Source: Echinarachnius parma
Lineage: Eukaryota > Echinodermata > Echinoidea > Clypeasteroida > Echinarachniidae
Direction of reading: 5' to 3'
NCBI GenBank assembly: GCA_037951105.1
Contig: JBAMJV010001323.1
Location: 118,150 to 182,149, forward strand
DNA length: 64,000 nucleotides
Part shown: piece by piece, positions 44,101 to 59,100 of the stretch
How the letters are laid out: each line of letters starts with the position of its first letter
How positions within the stretch are numbered: the stretch's first letter is position 1
Made by a program: the position numbers and the translations under genes
Notes under the pieces: model-generated
Databases searched by the model: none
What the model saw: the letters and a program-made list of their open reading frames with translations, nothing else
Told to the model about the DNA's origin: nothing

Positions 44101-47100
44101 CAAGTGATCGATTAATTTGGTTGCGTTTACCTCGGACAGGTCGAATCTCAGGACTTCTTTGAGAAAGATGGGCAAGTTCGTCATGATAACGTAAAAGATC
44201 CAATTAATAGCAAAGTCCGCCAACGCCACGGCATATAAAGGCATTGATGTCAAGATGTGAATCCATGGATAATCCTTGCGTTTCTAAAATGCGAGTAAAA
44301 TGAACACATACTTTCCATTAAAGTTTATAAGCAGTTTAAAAGCGTTATGGATAACATTATATACTGTATACAGGCAAAAAAAGATGACAATTTTTGAAAT
44401 ATCTGAAACTAATATTCATACAATGCAATTATATGTGATGCTAAATTGGTTGTGTTGCTGAGATCGCACCCGGTCTGATATCGTAACATATATGCAACGA
44501 TGTGCACGTAAATACGTACCTACCCAGCTAGCCACCTGACGTTGGGCCGATGTCGGAATTTGGTTGCCGGATGTCGGCATATCGCCGTTGGCTCGAGGTT
44601 AAAATGTCCGCCAGCCCAACATCGTCACGACGTCATTTTTGTGATATATTGGCATAACGTCATTTTCCGACAATGGCCCAACATCATCTCATGACATGAT
44701 GTTGGGCCATTGTCGGAAAATGACCTTATGCCAATATATCACAAAAATGACGTCGCGACGATGTTGGGCTGGCGGACATTTTAACCTCGAGCCAACGGCG
44801 ATATGCCGACATCCGGCAACCAAATTCCGACATCGGCCCAACGTCAGGTGGCTAGCTGGGTACCCAGTAATTTAATCCAGGCGTCGATAACTTTGCGCTG
44901 CTGCTTTCCATGTGTTTTTCATGGTTGTAAACTGGAATATTGTGATTTTTACAAATATTTTAGGTGCTTTGTAAACAAAAGGGTTATGATAATAATTGTA
45001 TAATGTTACATTCTCAAAAATACAATTAATTATTTTACGATTGCTAATTGACAGGTTACATACAGACTGCTGCTTAATACTTCATGTCTAATACATAATG
45101 ATACATATAGGATTAGATCCTTTTTAACGTGGTTCCGATTGTGCTGGTATTTCAGGCGATATTAGAAGAAAAACAAAATATATAATGCAATTGTACGTTG
45201 TTAAAGAGGATTTCATATCAATTAATAACAATATTTTCATATATACTTCTTTATTAATCTTCAATCTAAATTAGTAAAATCGCATTTATTAATGTGACAT
45301 TTACACTAATATTGTTACATCCTTTTTTATCGAATGAAGTTCTTAAAATTACCTAAAAACTGAAATATAATTATTGATGATAAATTGTCACTCGAATGTC
45401 TAAAATATGCAAATTGCCATAATCATTACTAATATATGTCAGCATATATATAGTATTCTCTGTAAAAAAAATAATATCCAATTATTAAACTTGCCTTTTT
45501 CCGGAGATGAAGTTCTGTTGCAATGTATTCCCGTTCCTTTTCTGATATTGTAGGATGTGAGAGGGGAGAATCGTAGACCAGCAGAATCCAGAAGACGAAC
45601 CACACTAGGCCAAGAGTACCTTGTATATATAAACACAAACAAAGGAGGATTTGAAATCCAATTTGTTTTCTCAACAAAAATCCCAACCATTCATTAATAC
45701 ACACAGAGCAAAAAGAACAATAATAAACATCGATACAATTATATATAATAACATCGCATATTTAGCTAATTAAATAATGACTTAATTCAAACATGTAAGG
45801 AAACTGACTAGAAAGATATTGCGTGATTAAAAAAGAGCAAAGAAAATTGGATTCCAAAGGGATTCGAACCCGAGACCTCCGGAATGCTAGACCGGTGCCC
45901 TTACCGACTGAGCTATAGAAAACCCTATGACTTCGCTCGTCCCTGAAACCCCTTACATAATGACTTAAACATTTTATAATTTTTCTGCTCTGAAAATAAT
46001 AACTTTTTAGTAAGTCATGTAATGAACACAACGTATATTGGCACAACATTTCCTTCATGCGATTGTTGTTTGCCTGTGGCACGGCTACTGATCATAGTAC
46101 GCAAACCCCTATACATTAAAACAACAACACCACCGACACAACAATCGCAGGCTGCGATGTGTTTATCTCTTTGCCATCTATGCGACACCACGACAAAGTA
46201 CGTGATTATGCGAGACCAACTTTCCAAACATCGAGATTTCTTAGCACGTGAATGCATAACCGGCTGCCAAGGCGATCCACGGAGTGGCTTTACAGTATTG
46301 CTTTCACCTTTGTTCATGTTGTTACCAATGTTGACCAATAACCAGGTTAGCGGGAGCTTTGTTTATCAGATATCGAATGGGTTAGTGGTGTGGCAGGATT
46401 GGTAGAGCGCGCGCTCTCCGATGCGTGGGATCCCGAGTTCGAACCCCGCAAACTGCGTTTGTCCTTCAGCAAGACAATGTATCCACAATTGCTGCTGCTG
46501 CTCTCTACCCAGGTGTAAATACTGGTACCTGGAAGAGTGGGAACGCGTATCCTTAGCACTGTGTGCGCCTAATAGGCGACTTGCTGCAATACTCCCTAGG
46601 GAGTGGAAAATGTGCACTTAATGTGCAGGAATGATTGCAGTGTGTATCCGTTGACCGGGGTAATAATACTCGTGTAAAGCGCTATGATCCCCACGGGAAT
46701 AGCGCTATATAAATAACAGTTATTATTATTATTAACTACCGAATGGTTTGATGTCACAACTGGTGTCCGACAAGGCCGCCTCCTCTCTCCAAGTCACCTA
46801 TTCCTGGAATTTGTGATGAAGGACATTCAAAAGCTGGATGGTGGAGTACAGATGGGTGACATGCGGGTTAACAACATCCGATATGCAGATGACACCACTC
46901 TCGTGGAACTAGTCTTTGAGAAACTCCAAGTCTCAACAAGTGAATTGGAGAAAGCATGCAGTAAATGGGGTATGACAAATGAATACTGCAAAATGTAAAA
47001 TCATGACTGAGGACCATCAACAGATCTCTCTAAACAACACCAACATTGAGAAAGTGGACAAGTTTGTCTTCCTTGGTAGCATAGTTCCTTCCATAGAAGA

Positions 47101-50100
47101 AGATGTGAAGATGAGAATAAGACTGGCAGCCTGGTCATTTGGAAGGCTGAAGAGTACCATCTGGTCCAACCAAGACATATCACGAACTCTTAAAGTTACA
47201 ATCTACAGAGCCCTCATCCTCCCTATTGCTACATATGGAGCGGAATCATGGACTCTGCGTAAATCAGACAGAAGGAAGCTTGAGGTTTTTGAAATGAGGT
47301 GTCTCCGGACCATCCTGGGAGTTCACCTAATGGACAGGGTGAGGAACGAAGAAATTCGACAAAGGCTAAACATCACAAACACTATATGTGAAGAGATAAC
47401 CAAGCGACGCTTGAAATGGTTTGGGCATGTTGTCCACATGCCGCATCACCGCCTACCATACCAAGCATACAGAAATGACTTTGACGCACGTAGACCCCCC
47501 GGGACGCCCTCCTTTGAGATGGAGAACAGAATCTCTCGTAGGGGAGCGAAGGGACACACCGTCCTGTGCACCTAAGTCAGTAGGGAGTTTTCGATCGCTG
47601 ATACGAGGACCGTTGACCTATCGTCCCAGTGAAGTACCACATTGAGTTGACTAGGCACGTTGACTGTTGCTATTTACCTTTTCGATTTCATACGACGACG
47701 CGCGTTCAAGTCTCGGGATAGTTACGCCATGCATTGCTCGTGCGAAGTTTGCAGAGAATAGAAGATTAGTTTTGTAAACAAAAGGGTTTTAATATCCAAT
47801 ACAGTCAAACCTGTGTATAGTGACCACCAGATTGAAAGAAGAAAAATGGCCGCTCTTAACAGGTGACCTTTATAGACAGGTTCTATACAATCTTATTAAG
47901 ATAAACCTCTGTATAGTGACCACTCAATTGAAACAATACAATTGACACTTGATTGCAAGTGACCTTTATAGACAGGTGCCAACATACAGTCAAACCTGTG
48001 TATAATGACCACCAAAGGGATATGAATAATTGGCCGCTATAAACTGGTGTCCATTGCAGACAGTTCCAAAATACCGTTTACAGTCCAACCTGTGTGTAAA
48101 GACCACCAAATGAAAACAAGAAAATTGGCCGCTATTATCAGGTGACCTTTATAGACAGGTTCCGAAATATTGTTTACAGTCAAACCTGTGTATGACCACC
48201 AATGGAAAACAAGAAAATTGGCCGCTATGATCAGGTGACCTTTAAATACATGTTCCGAAAAGTCGTTTACAGTCAAACCTGTGTAGAAAGACCACCAAAG
48301 GAAAACAAGAAAATTGGCCGCTATTATCAGGTGACCTTTGTAGACAGGTTCCGAAATACCGTTTACAGTCAAACCTGTGTATAATGACCTCCAGATTGAA
48401 TGAAAACAAAATTGCCGCTCTAAACAGGTGACCTTTATAGACAGGTTCTATAAAATCTTATTAAGACACACCTCTCTATAGTGACCACTCAATGGAAACA
48501 ATACAATTGACACTAAATTGCAAGTAAACCTTTATAGACAGGTGCCAACATATTGTTTACAGTCAAACCTGTGTATAACGACCACCAAAGGAAAACAAGA
48601 ACATTGGCCGGAATAAACAGGTGCCCTTATAGACCTGTTCCATAAAATCATATACATGTATTAGTAAACGTTGTATGGTAACCACCCAAGTGCAACAAGA
48701 CATGTGGTCGCTATAAACAGGTGACCTTTATAGACAAATTTCATAACACAGTGTACTGTCAAACCTGTGTATAGTGACCAGCCAAATGAATCATTGGAAG
48801 TGGGCGCTATAATCAGGTAACTTATTATTGACAGACTCCATAGAATTAAAATGAGATAGTAAAACCTGTGTATAGTGACCACCCAATGCAGACAAGAAGA
48901 GTGGACGCTATAAACAGGTAACCTTTATAGACAAGTTCATTTAAATCATATAGTTTAGTTAACCTGTTTACAGAGACCACAGCAGAGAAACAAGAAATAT
49001 ACAGCTATAATTATGACGTTGTTTTTAGTAGCCAAATAGTGCTTGTCGTCACAGATCTAGACCGACGGCAAAACAGGGGTGTACACGTATTAGTTATCTG
49101 GTACGAACGACGGGCACGTAGATGCGCATGCGCACTGCTTCAAAAAATGACGTCACTGTACCAGTCCACTAGTGAACGTACAAATCGAAAAGTCCGTAGT
49201 AAGTCAGGAACTACACTGTATACATGATCAGAACTGGTAACAATTCGATGTGGTTTCTGAACTTTTTAGAAAACTTGATAATAATAAATGATTTACCAAA
49301 GAGATAAAAGGTTGACGGCCATCCGCCGAGGACATCCGATTCTGAGAGCAAGCCAGAGATGGGTGGAGCAATCACCTGACCAATCGAAGGTCCTACAAAT
49401 GCAACAAAAACAAAATGTTACAAAAACTTATCGGTTATCGTACTAAGATCAAATGAAGCTTTAAGGGGATCTAGTAATTTTGTTGACAAGTCCAAAAAGT
49501 TCTGAGTGATTAATTACATGTGTATTGCTGTGATCTGATATATGTCTACATAGTAATGTGTGAACATTTCACATGAATTGGATGTTTTTTGGCAGGGAAA
49601 TAAGCAAAAACATGAAAAGTGATATTCACTTAAACTCATTGTACTTACCTTGAACACGGCTTACAATGATTACGTAGACACTAGCCAGTTTAACATCTGA
49701 ACACTGCAATCGTAAATACCTTTTGAACGTAGTGGTAATTTGAAAAACCAAAACATTTCCCGTGCTTTTATTGTTAATATAAATATGACAAGGTATGAGA
49801 GAACCACTAGAGTTCCAATTAAGTTTTGAGGATTTGTTACTTAATCCCTTTAAAGTCAAATAACAGTATTGGGAAAGTTACCGAAAGTTTCTATATTTGC
49901 CAAACTAATTGTTCCATATTATAGAGATAGTATAAGAGGGGCTTGCGTGGAAAATACCGAATCTAAGTACCTTTAAATGCAGAAAAATCAGTAAAAACGT
50001 TTATGCATGCCGCTGATATTGGGCCAAAATTTACCGCCCGTTCGGCCCTTCTACGCCGGCCAGATTATACGCTAGTTCGCATGCGGATCGTAGAAGGCAG

Positions 50101-53100
50101 CACTTGTCATATGCTTTGCATGCATTGAACATGCGGGTGCATTTCAAAACACAACCGTAGGCGATATCGATTTGTATACAAATCGGGCGATATCAATTTG
50201 TATACAAATCGTTTTTTATAATTGCAAATACATCTATATCGATTAAAAGGCGGGTTATTGGCCAATATACTCCCATATTAGTAAACATATGGTTGGTGAT
50301 AAGAGCGCACATCTATTTCTTTTGTGTGGGGCGTTTCCCATTTACTGTCAATTGGCTTTAACCATCCTTACTATTATTTTGTTTTTGCTGGCGAGCATTC
50401 GATCTTCCACTCCTGTGGACTTTGGGTAATACTATTATAACATATTAATACATAATACACTACAATAATTATAAAAAATCGTACTATAATCATTATGTTT
50501 TTTTTAATTCTCGAACTAAACTAGCAAAATATATACAACATATTTCACGATGAGTTACTGAAATAACATACAATGGATTTGTTTTGTATTATTATGTTGT
50601 ATAATTTATATAAGTATCTAGAAGAGGTAACACATTATTGGCCTGTTCAAACCTGTTACAGTAGTTAATTTTCCATTTCATAAGTTGACTTGCCTTATAC
50701 AATTAGTGTCACATTTTCATACAGTGGCTTAAAAGAAGTGGAGTACTTCTTCTTCTACTTCTACTTGGGCACTCGACAGGGTCCATCAGTCAGGACGTAG
50801 AGTCGAGGGGAACCGGTGAGGTGTCCCGTTAATTGCCGATTGAGGCAACTGCTCTCGCAAAGGCTCCTAATGATGTAGAAGCCAAGACATTATTGGGGAG
50901 CGCATTCCATGCTGTGACAGTTCGTGGGAAGTGGGAGTTCTGGTAAAGCTGAGTTCGAGTAGGTATATGCTTGAGCTTATTTGGGTGGTATTGTCTGGTG
51001 ATGCTTGGGGGGGGGGGGGGGGGGGCGGCACTTGCACCCTTGTATAGATTTTCTCCTCATGATGAAACGCGCTCAAGTTATCTTCCCGAAAACAATTGAG
51101 CATAAACTAGCTTAATATAAAGGGATTTAGTAACTTTGTTGACATGTGCAAAAAGCGATGAGTTGTTGATACAATGTGAATTGTTGTTATCTGATATGTC
51201 CACTGGGTGTTGCGAGATCATTTCAAGTTAAACGGACTGAGTAATGAGCAACAATACAAAGTGAAATTCACTAACTTATTGCACTCACTTTGTACACGGT
51301 TCTGACGATCCATTGGATAATTTGATATCTGAACACCTCAATCGTAAATATCAAAGGGAAATTTGAAAAACCGAAACCTGTCCCATGCTTTTTTGTTAAT
51401 AAGAATACAACAAGATATGAGGCAACCGCTAGAATTTCAATTGGATTTTGAGGATTTGGACAATGCTACTAAGTCCCTTAAATATGCCATAATTATTGTT
51501 TGCTTCATTATACAAGCATTTGGTTAGTTCAATTCGATATATAAGCACACATATTGACAAAACCAGCCTGAGCCATAGCATTGCCATTTTGAAGTCACCA
51601 AACGCTAACAAATGGCTGATTCGAATTAACTTACCCGTTATAGATCATTCAGTGTATTCTACAAGCACACCAATACTCGAAAAATGTTGACGAAGCGCAC
51701 GAAACAAAATGGCTTCCTCTGTAAAGAGCGCCTGTTATACAAACGGACGCCAACAGCTATACTTACCCATGTATACGATGGCTAGAAGTGTGCTGCGTTC
51801 AAGGGGAGGAGCCCATCTCGACATTAGGGAGTATATACTGGGATACGAACCACTCTGCGAAAATAATGTATACATGATAAATATAATAAGACGTTTACAA
51901 CCTTTTAAAGATTTTTATAGTCATTTTGATATTTTCTTTGTTCCCGATGTTGACTTTTAAAGCCAAATTATAGTATTGGGGGAGTGACAGAAAGCTTCTT
52001 ATTTTGGCAAAACTAATTAATCAATATTGTTGAAATAGTTTAAAGAGGCCTTTGTGTTAAAATCTGTACTAAAGTATCGTTAAATGCAGAAATATTATCT
52101 TAAACTTCGATTCATGCCGCTAGCATGCCGCCCCTCTCCGCCGGGCTGGGTATTAGTCGACAAGCAAGCATGCCGTGCAACCGTGCGCTTGCATAGTATT
52201 TGTATGCAACATATACGCAGTTGAATTGAATCTTTGTAAAACAAAAATATTCAACACATTTTCTTTTGCTCCGAAAATCACTTTTATAGCAGTTTTTGTT
52301 TATTCAGAAACGTTATGATATATTCTTTCACATAGTAGGTGGTAAAAGCATATTTGTCATTATTTGTGTGTGGGGCATTTTCCAATACTGTTATTTGGCA
52401 CACATTTACCCTTGGTTGGAAAATGGTGAAGCACTCTTGTTGATAACTACTAAATGGTTGTGCAATCCACTTAAAGGGATAGTTTCGGTATAGAGGGCGC
52501 TGCTGGAAATAATTTGTTTGTAAGGTTATGACAAACTGAGAGTCAAAATTGAAAGAGAATATAATTTTAATGACAAAATAAACTTTATTTGATCAAAATC
52601 GGTTCAGAGACGGCTGAAATATTTATAACTATAACCATTTTTAGTTTTGAACCAGCTTTTAAAAAAAAAGAAAAATGCCTTTACTTTTCGCAAAATTAGA
52701 ACAAGATTTTTTAAAATAGTTGTTGATGATCTTTCTATTTAATCATAATTTTAACAAAACCTCACATGCACAATTTTGTATATTGAAAATTGTTGAAACC
52801 AATGAGTCTTGAGAGAGCGCCCTCGTGAGTTTTAACGGCTCTTAGTTTGAACGATAACAGGCGTTTTACTTAGTAGTTTTGTAATGTTGTATACCTTTCG
52901 AGCATGGTGGTGTTATAACTATCAGTTTGTAATGTAATTGTGCAGGTTTGGTTAATAACATTTAAGTTTGACCAAAACTTTACTTTCTATACCAAAACTG
53001 AACGATCCCTTTAAACAGTGGATGTATGGGTTTTGTCCCATCTATAGCATCTATACATCACAAGTTCATCATGCTCACTAACACCACCGCCGCAACCACC

Positions 53101-56100
53101 ACCATCATCATCCCCTGTAACTTAAAAGGTACCACCACCCCAAAATAATATTCTTATAAATGAAAGGTAACATCTGTAGTATTTAATTCCATCAACAAGT
53201 TCACACAAATATGTTTCCAGAAAAAAAATATATAATCGGAAAACGCATCACCATTCTAAAGCATGCGTTCATGGGTCTGCATGTACGAGACTTTGTCTAG
53301 AGGGAACGAATCGCCCGGGATTATATTGTCTCCAAACGTACGCGTGAATAGCATTGGCGCACTCGCAAGTGTTTGGCCCATACGGAACCAGGAAATACTA
53401 TTGGTTCCGTAAGTGGTGGAAATTAATTGCTTTGTTAATGAATTACACAACCTTTTGCAAAATGTTGGGTATCTTTATAATATCACAAAACGGTACCAAA
53501 ACATATAATTATGTATTGTTCTTTGCCTGGTGGTCCCCTTTAATTAGCTACAGTAGTGGGGTGGGAACAAGACACGTGCCTCCAATAACTTGACAATACA
53601 AACTTAAAGAGGAATATATGTGTACAAAACTATACATACATAAATAATGTGTGCCACCCAAAATTGTGAAAGTTGCAAATAAATCTAGTGCATTTAGAAA
53701 GAAAGGGGTTGATAAGCTCACCTCTGCGAAGCCTGCAATGATCCGCACGGACAGCAGGGCGGCAAGCGAGCCCGAGCGGGCAGCCACAGGAACTAGGAGC
53801 GTGCACACAGCGGATAGACCGTACCCGAGGCCGATCACCCACGGGCAAGCTCTGGGCACTGCGTCCACGAGGATCCCGATGGGGATCTGCAGGGCGCAGA
53901 AGCTGTAGTAGAATGCGGCGAGGATGAGCTCTTGGGTGTGCGTGTCCCACGGGAACTCGCCTTCCTTAGTGACAGATAAAACACCAATACAAATAGTCAA
54001 TTGAATGGAGGTGAGAAGATGTTGAAACAGTTGTCATGTATTCATCTATAACGAATGTAGATCGGGTTTTAAAGGTATCTATCATCCCCAACCACACAAC
54101 TTACCGTATTTCGGTTTTTTGATTTTTCCCTATCTTTACGAAGATTATTGACAATCAATTCAATTGATTCGTTCATTTTTGTTGTATTATCCACCGGAAA
54201 AGTATACTTACGTATAAAGTAAGAGCAGTGAGTTATAGCGAATATCACTTTGCACTTTTGCTCATAACTCTGCCATATAGCAGCGTGTATTTGTTTCCTT
54301 CAACAAATCTTCGAGGACATTTTTAGATCACAACATTGTACATTGTATCAACCAATATCACGTTTGGGTCTTGCGCATCTTTTAAAGGGGTAGTTCAGTT
54401 TTGGTAGAGAGGGCGCTGCACATCACAACTTTGTTGTGAGGTAATGAAAAACTGAGTGTCGAATTTGAGAGAACATGCAGTTTTAATTGCAGAATAAACT
54501 TTATTTCGTCAAAATCTGCCCAGAAACTGCTGAAATATCAATAAATATATCTGATCTTATAATTATTTGGGGCCCAAACAATAAGATGATTTTTTTCAAA
54601 AAAATTAAAAAATGCTTGCACTTTTTCAACAATTTTAAAAATCGTTTTTTAGATAGTTGTTGATGATCTCTCTATTTAATAATTATTTCAATAGAACATC
54701 ACATGCATGATTTTGTATGAAAAATGGTTAAAACCAATGCCTCTTTAGAAAGCGCCCTCTTGTGTTTTAATGGCTCTTTTTGAATGATAACGGGCTTTTT
54801 ACCTAGTCGTGTGTAATGTTGTATTCCTTTCGAGCATGGTGGAGTTATAACTATTAGTTTATAATGTTACTGTTCAGGTTTGGTTACTAAAGTTCAGCAT
54901 TACCAAATCTGTACTACCCCTTTAAAATTAAAATGTTCTAAAATCGGACCTATACCTTTTATTTTGCATGTCAGCCAAACAATTGGTTATTTTCGTGATT
55001 TGTTGACAAAACATATGAAAAGATAATTTCCATAAAAGAGATAAAACATTACTTATTTGGTCTTGTTTACACTTTTAGTCTGTTTTGGGGGTCAAAATAG
55101 CAGAAGAACGTCAGAAATGAAATAAAACAACAATAACAACAAACAAGTAAGTAACTCTCCGTAACTTACTTTGACTCCCGATTCCGTGCCGTTATCGTCT
55201 CCCCTAGCAGGGCATATCTCCGCCGACGACATGTTGTCTGTGACGTCATGGTTGGTGCTGTAGCTACTGTTGGTCATCGCTGTCATGGCAACGCTTATGT
55301 TGACCCGACTGGCCAGCGCGCAGGCCATACCGAGGCACGTCATGAGACTGGTTGTGAGACGTGCTGACCGCCAGATGCCCGGTGGACCAACTAGAATATA
55401 TCATGTGATGATTTAATTTTTTACTTCATCGATGCTGTCATGGCGGTAGCTGATATTTATCACTGGTAAGCGTGTTTCGGTACCGTTGTCTCACACTTTT
55501 AATCACACAATTAATCACCATCACTTACGGAACCATAAGTGCCTCATTGTTCTGTATGCGCCAACAGACTGCGAGTGCGCCAGTTCTTAGTGTACGTTTG
55601 GAGACAATAATGAGGAACCACGGAAGACATGTGTGACCTTCACAATAGGAAGTCATGTTCTGCAGACCAATGTACACACATTTTCGGATGGTTGCGAATT
55701 TTATAGTCATATAATTAGTCTGGAAAAGTATTTTTTCTGAACTTTGTTGGTTGAAATTAATACTTAAAATATTACCTTTTATTTATACGAACTTCATTTG
55801 TTGGAGTTGGCTACCATTACTAATGTAAATGTTTTAAGTTAACTATAGAATCAATAACATACGACTTGCTGAGGCAAACCATGAGACAAACATGCTAAAG
55901 AGGATGATGTTGATGATGATGTAAATTGAAGCTGAATGATGATCGCGAAGAAGACGACGACGGTATTGATGACGATGATGATGATGATGATGATGATAAT
56001 GATGAGGATGTTGATGATAATGATGAGGATGTTGATGAAGAATGTCAGATGCCTGGAGAACCAACTGTATTTCAGTTCATTTCCATATAATGGTCGCACG

Positions 56101-59100
56101 TGTTGTCCGTGATCAATTGTTGAAAAGGTAACACTTTATATTAAATTGATAATGAGGAGGATGTTTATGAAGAATGCCAGATTCCTGGACTGGAGAACCA
56201 ACTGCATTTTATAAAAGAATGACTAATATTACATACATGTACATGATTTTAACATGTCAAAATATGTCTTCCATAACTTTGCAATCATGATCCTTTCAAT
56301 TTGCGATTGCAGGCGAAATGACGCTATTGCAGACGGAAGTTGCATTTATCCGTACGGATTCATGCTGCTTTGTAGTTCAGATTTTTTTTCTCGAAAAATT
56401 GTATAATTTGAAAACCCAACACTATAATATAATAGTGATTTTATATGAGTCTACAGACGAAGACTAGTCCATTTCTTAGGAAGTACGAGTCTAACTTGCT
56501 CCTATTGTCTCCAAACGCACGAGGGTATAGAATAGGCGCACTCGCAATCGTTTAGCGCTTATGGAACCATGAGACCCTGACGGTTCCATGAGTTTCGGTG
56601 ATTAATTGCATTGTTTATGAATAACACAATCATGACACCCCTTTGCAAAGTGTTGGGCATCTATTTGATATAAAGAAAATGGTCCCAAAACATATAACCC
56701 TATATTTTTATTTGTGTGGTGGCCCCCTTTAACGATATATCATTACATTTATAAGCTTATAATTGCCAAACTGTTTCTGTCAATGCACATCTTTTTGATA
56801 TTCCTGTCTACGAAATTATCATAATGAAACATGATGAAGTGTTTACAGGCGACTTACTTAATGTGTTGTTTTTATTTGACACTTCCATGTTAATGTGTAA
56901 TGGACACATGGACACATGGACGTCACTGAATAAAGACGTATTTACCAGTCCGCTGCGGGCTGGAACATTATTTTTCAGTTTTGTTATTTTCTCACAAGTT
57001 TCTACATAATGTATACTACTCGTTAACCTGAGGCTGATCAATTGAAGGAACTCAAAATTGTATCGTTTCAATCAAGATTTATTTGTCATTTTTGATTGAA
57101 TTTGACTGTGAGTATCGTACAACCATGTCTAACAATAACTCGTCTCGAATTAGCATGTGGTTACATGCCACGTGTACGGAAAAGAACACTCAGGCGCAAC
57201 CCGCGTCTGGGCAGCGCTAACCGCAGCAACACCATAACGCCGAACCCAGCAATAGTGAAATAAAAGCTGAACTTAAAGGGATAGTTGAGTATTGGTCAAA
57301 CTTAACTTTAGTAACCCAAACCTGCACCATTACGGTACAAAGTAATAGTCATAATTTCACCATGCTCGAAAAGTATACACAATTACAACGACTTAGTAAA
57401 ACCCCTGTAATAATTCAAAAAGAGCCGTTACAACTCAGGAGGGCTTTTTTTTTTTAAATATCACTGGTTTTAGCCATTTTTCATACAAAATTGTGCATTT
57501 AATGTTTTGTTAAAATAATGATTCAATAGAGATATCATCAACGACTTTTTAAAAACCTATTCAGATTTTTTTCCAAGTAGTTTTTAAGCATTTTTAATTT
57601 GTTTTCTAAAAAGTCTTAAAGGGGCCCTGCAAACCAAATGCATGATGGCTTCTGTTCATCTGTATTAGTGTACACATTCAATATTTGTAAACGGTTTGAC
57701 CTAAATATGTTTTGTATATTTTTAAACATTTTATCATTTATTTTTCTTCATGTTGCTAAGCCCCGCCTCCTAAAAAACCCTCCCGAGTAAATTCTATTGT
57801 TGACCTGTTGGGACATCATCTGTCAATCACTGGCCAGCTACCATGAGATTAACAAAAGATGAAAGTACAAGAAGAACATCCACACAAAAGCATGCCCTGC
57901 ATATCTCCATGCAATAGCTCAGACAGTGCTTTTCTTCTGACATAGCAACAGCTATTGAAATTGAAGTTGTGTGAGTTGGTATTCTATTCAACCGTGTGAT
58001 GCTATTGTGATTAGGCACTCAGCTTGGGTGAAGGTAACTTCTTTGTAACTGAGTAGTGAATGGCTGATGATGTCACAACCGGTGAACAATAGAATTCTAC
58101 TCTGGAGAGGTTTTTAGAAGTGGGTGCTTCACAATATGGAGAAAAATAATTACTAAAATGTTTTAAAATAAACAAAATATGTTTGGGTCAAATGGTTTAT
58201 AAATAGTTGATGTGTACACTAATAGAGATGAACAGAAGATAACATGCGTTTAGTTTGCCTGGCCACTTTAATATCCCCCGGTGATTGCCGGTGAAGAATC
58301 TTTTGAATAAAAATATACCTATATTTCAGCCGTTTCTGAATCGATTTTGATCAAGTAATGTTTATTCTGTCATTAAAACTGTATGTTCTTTCAAATTTGA
58401 CAGTCAGCTTTTCATCATCTCACAAACAAAATATCGGGGGGCACTTCGGGAAATACCAATACTCAACGATACCTTAAAGTTTTCTGAAGATCTTTGCAAA
58501 CAATGGATGACCTAGGGGAAACGAATGAAGTAGTAGATTAAGATCGAATCAGTTAATGATATATTGCTTGAATACGTAACTTGTTACTGTTGGTTTATTA
58601 TTGCATTATTTTTCCTTTTTGTATAGTTTTTTTTTTCAATCCACACTTTATAGACGATGATCACACTTACCTCCCCATACTCGTATGTATATTACATAGG
58701 CTTTTATTATGTAAACAAACAATTACATTTCCAGTCCGTAGCTAATCCGGTGCTCTCACTTGGTGATCATGCATTGTAACTTCCTTTTGTTTTGTTTTAA
58801 TATTTTTGTTTTGCATGCACTGGCACACACTACAAACACAAATGCACGTATTTGCGCTGAGACACAAACTTTCTTTTGTACCAAGATATAATGAAATTCA
58901 TTGAAACATTGTTTAATGAATAATTTATAGATATTCAGGTTGTGATCCCCGAAAAAAAGTAAATATTATACGATTGAAGAGTTCAATTTCATTATTACTT
59001 CTCAAGGTACCAAAAACACTAATATAGATAATAATGATACCCCAAACTTAAATTTCAGTGGCCATATTCATAAAAGCCCGATAGCCTATCTGTCAGCTAG

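Noticed and set aside
45850..45925. Possible functional tRNA on the minus strand
   Set aside because: It has good boxes, but the same head plus 5' and 3' SINE flanks occurs at 27780, so it is a tRNA-derived SINE.
47801..49000. CRISPR-like regular repeats
   Set aside because: The whole 95-bp unit repeats without unique spacers, in an intron of an animal gene; it is a minisatellite.
53630..53950. Arg/His-rich frame of 106 codons (and the similar one at 29736-30017)
   Set aside because: Out-of-frame reading of SLC17 exon 3; the true frame is defined by splice phases and family motifs.
55843..56099. His-rich open frames (also 32540-32779 and 29451-29678)
   Set aside because: Translation of GAT/CAT microsatellites in introns.
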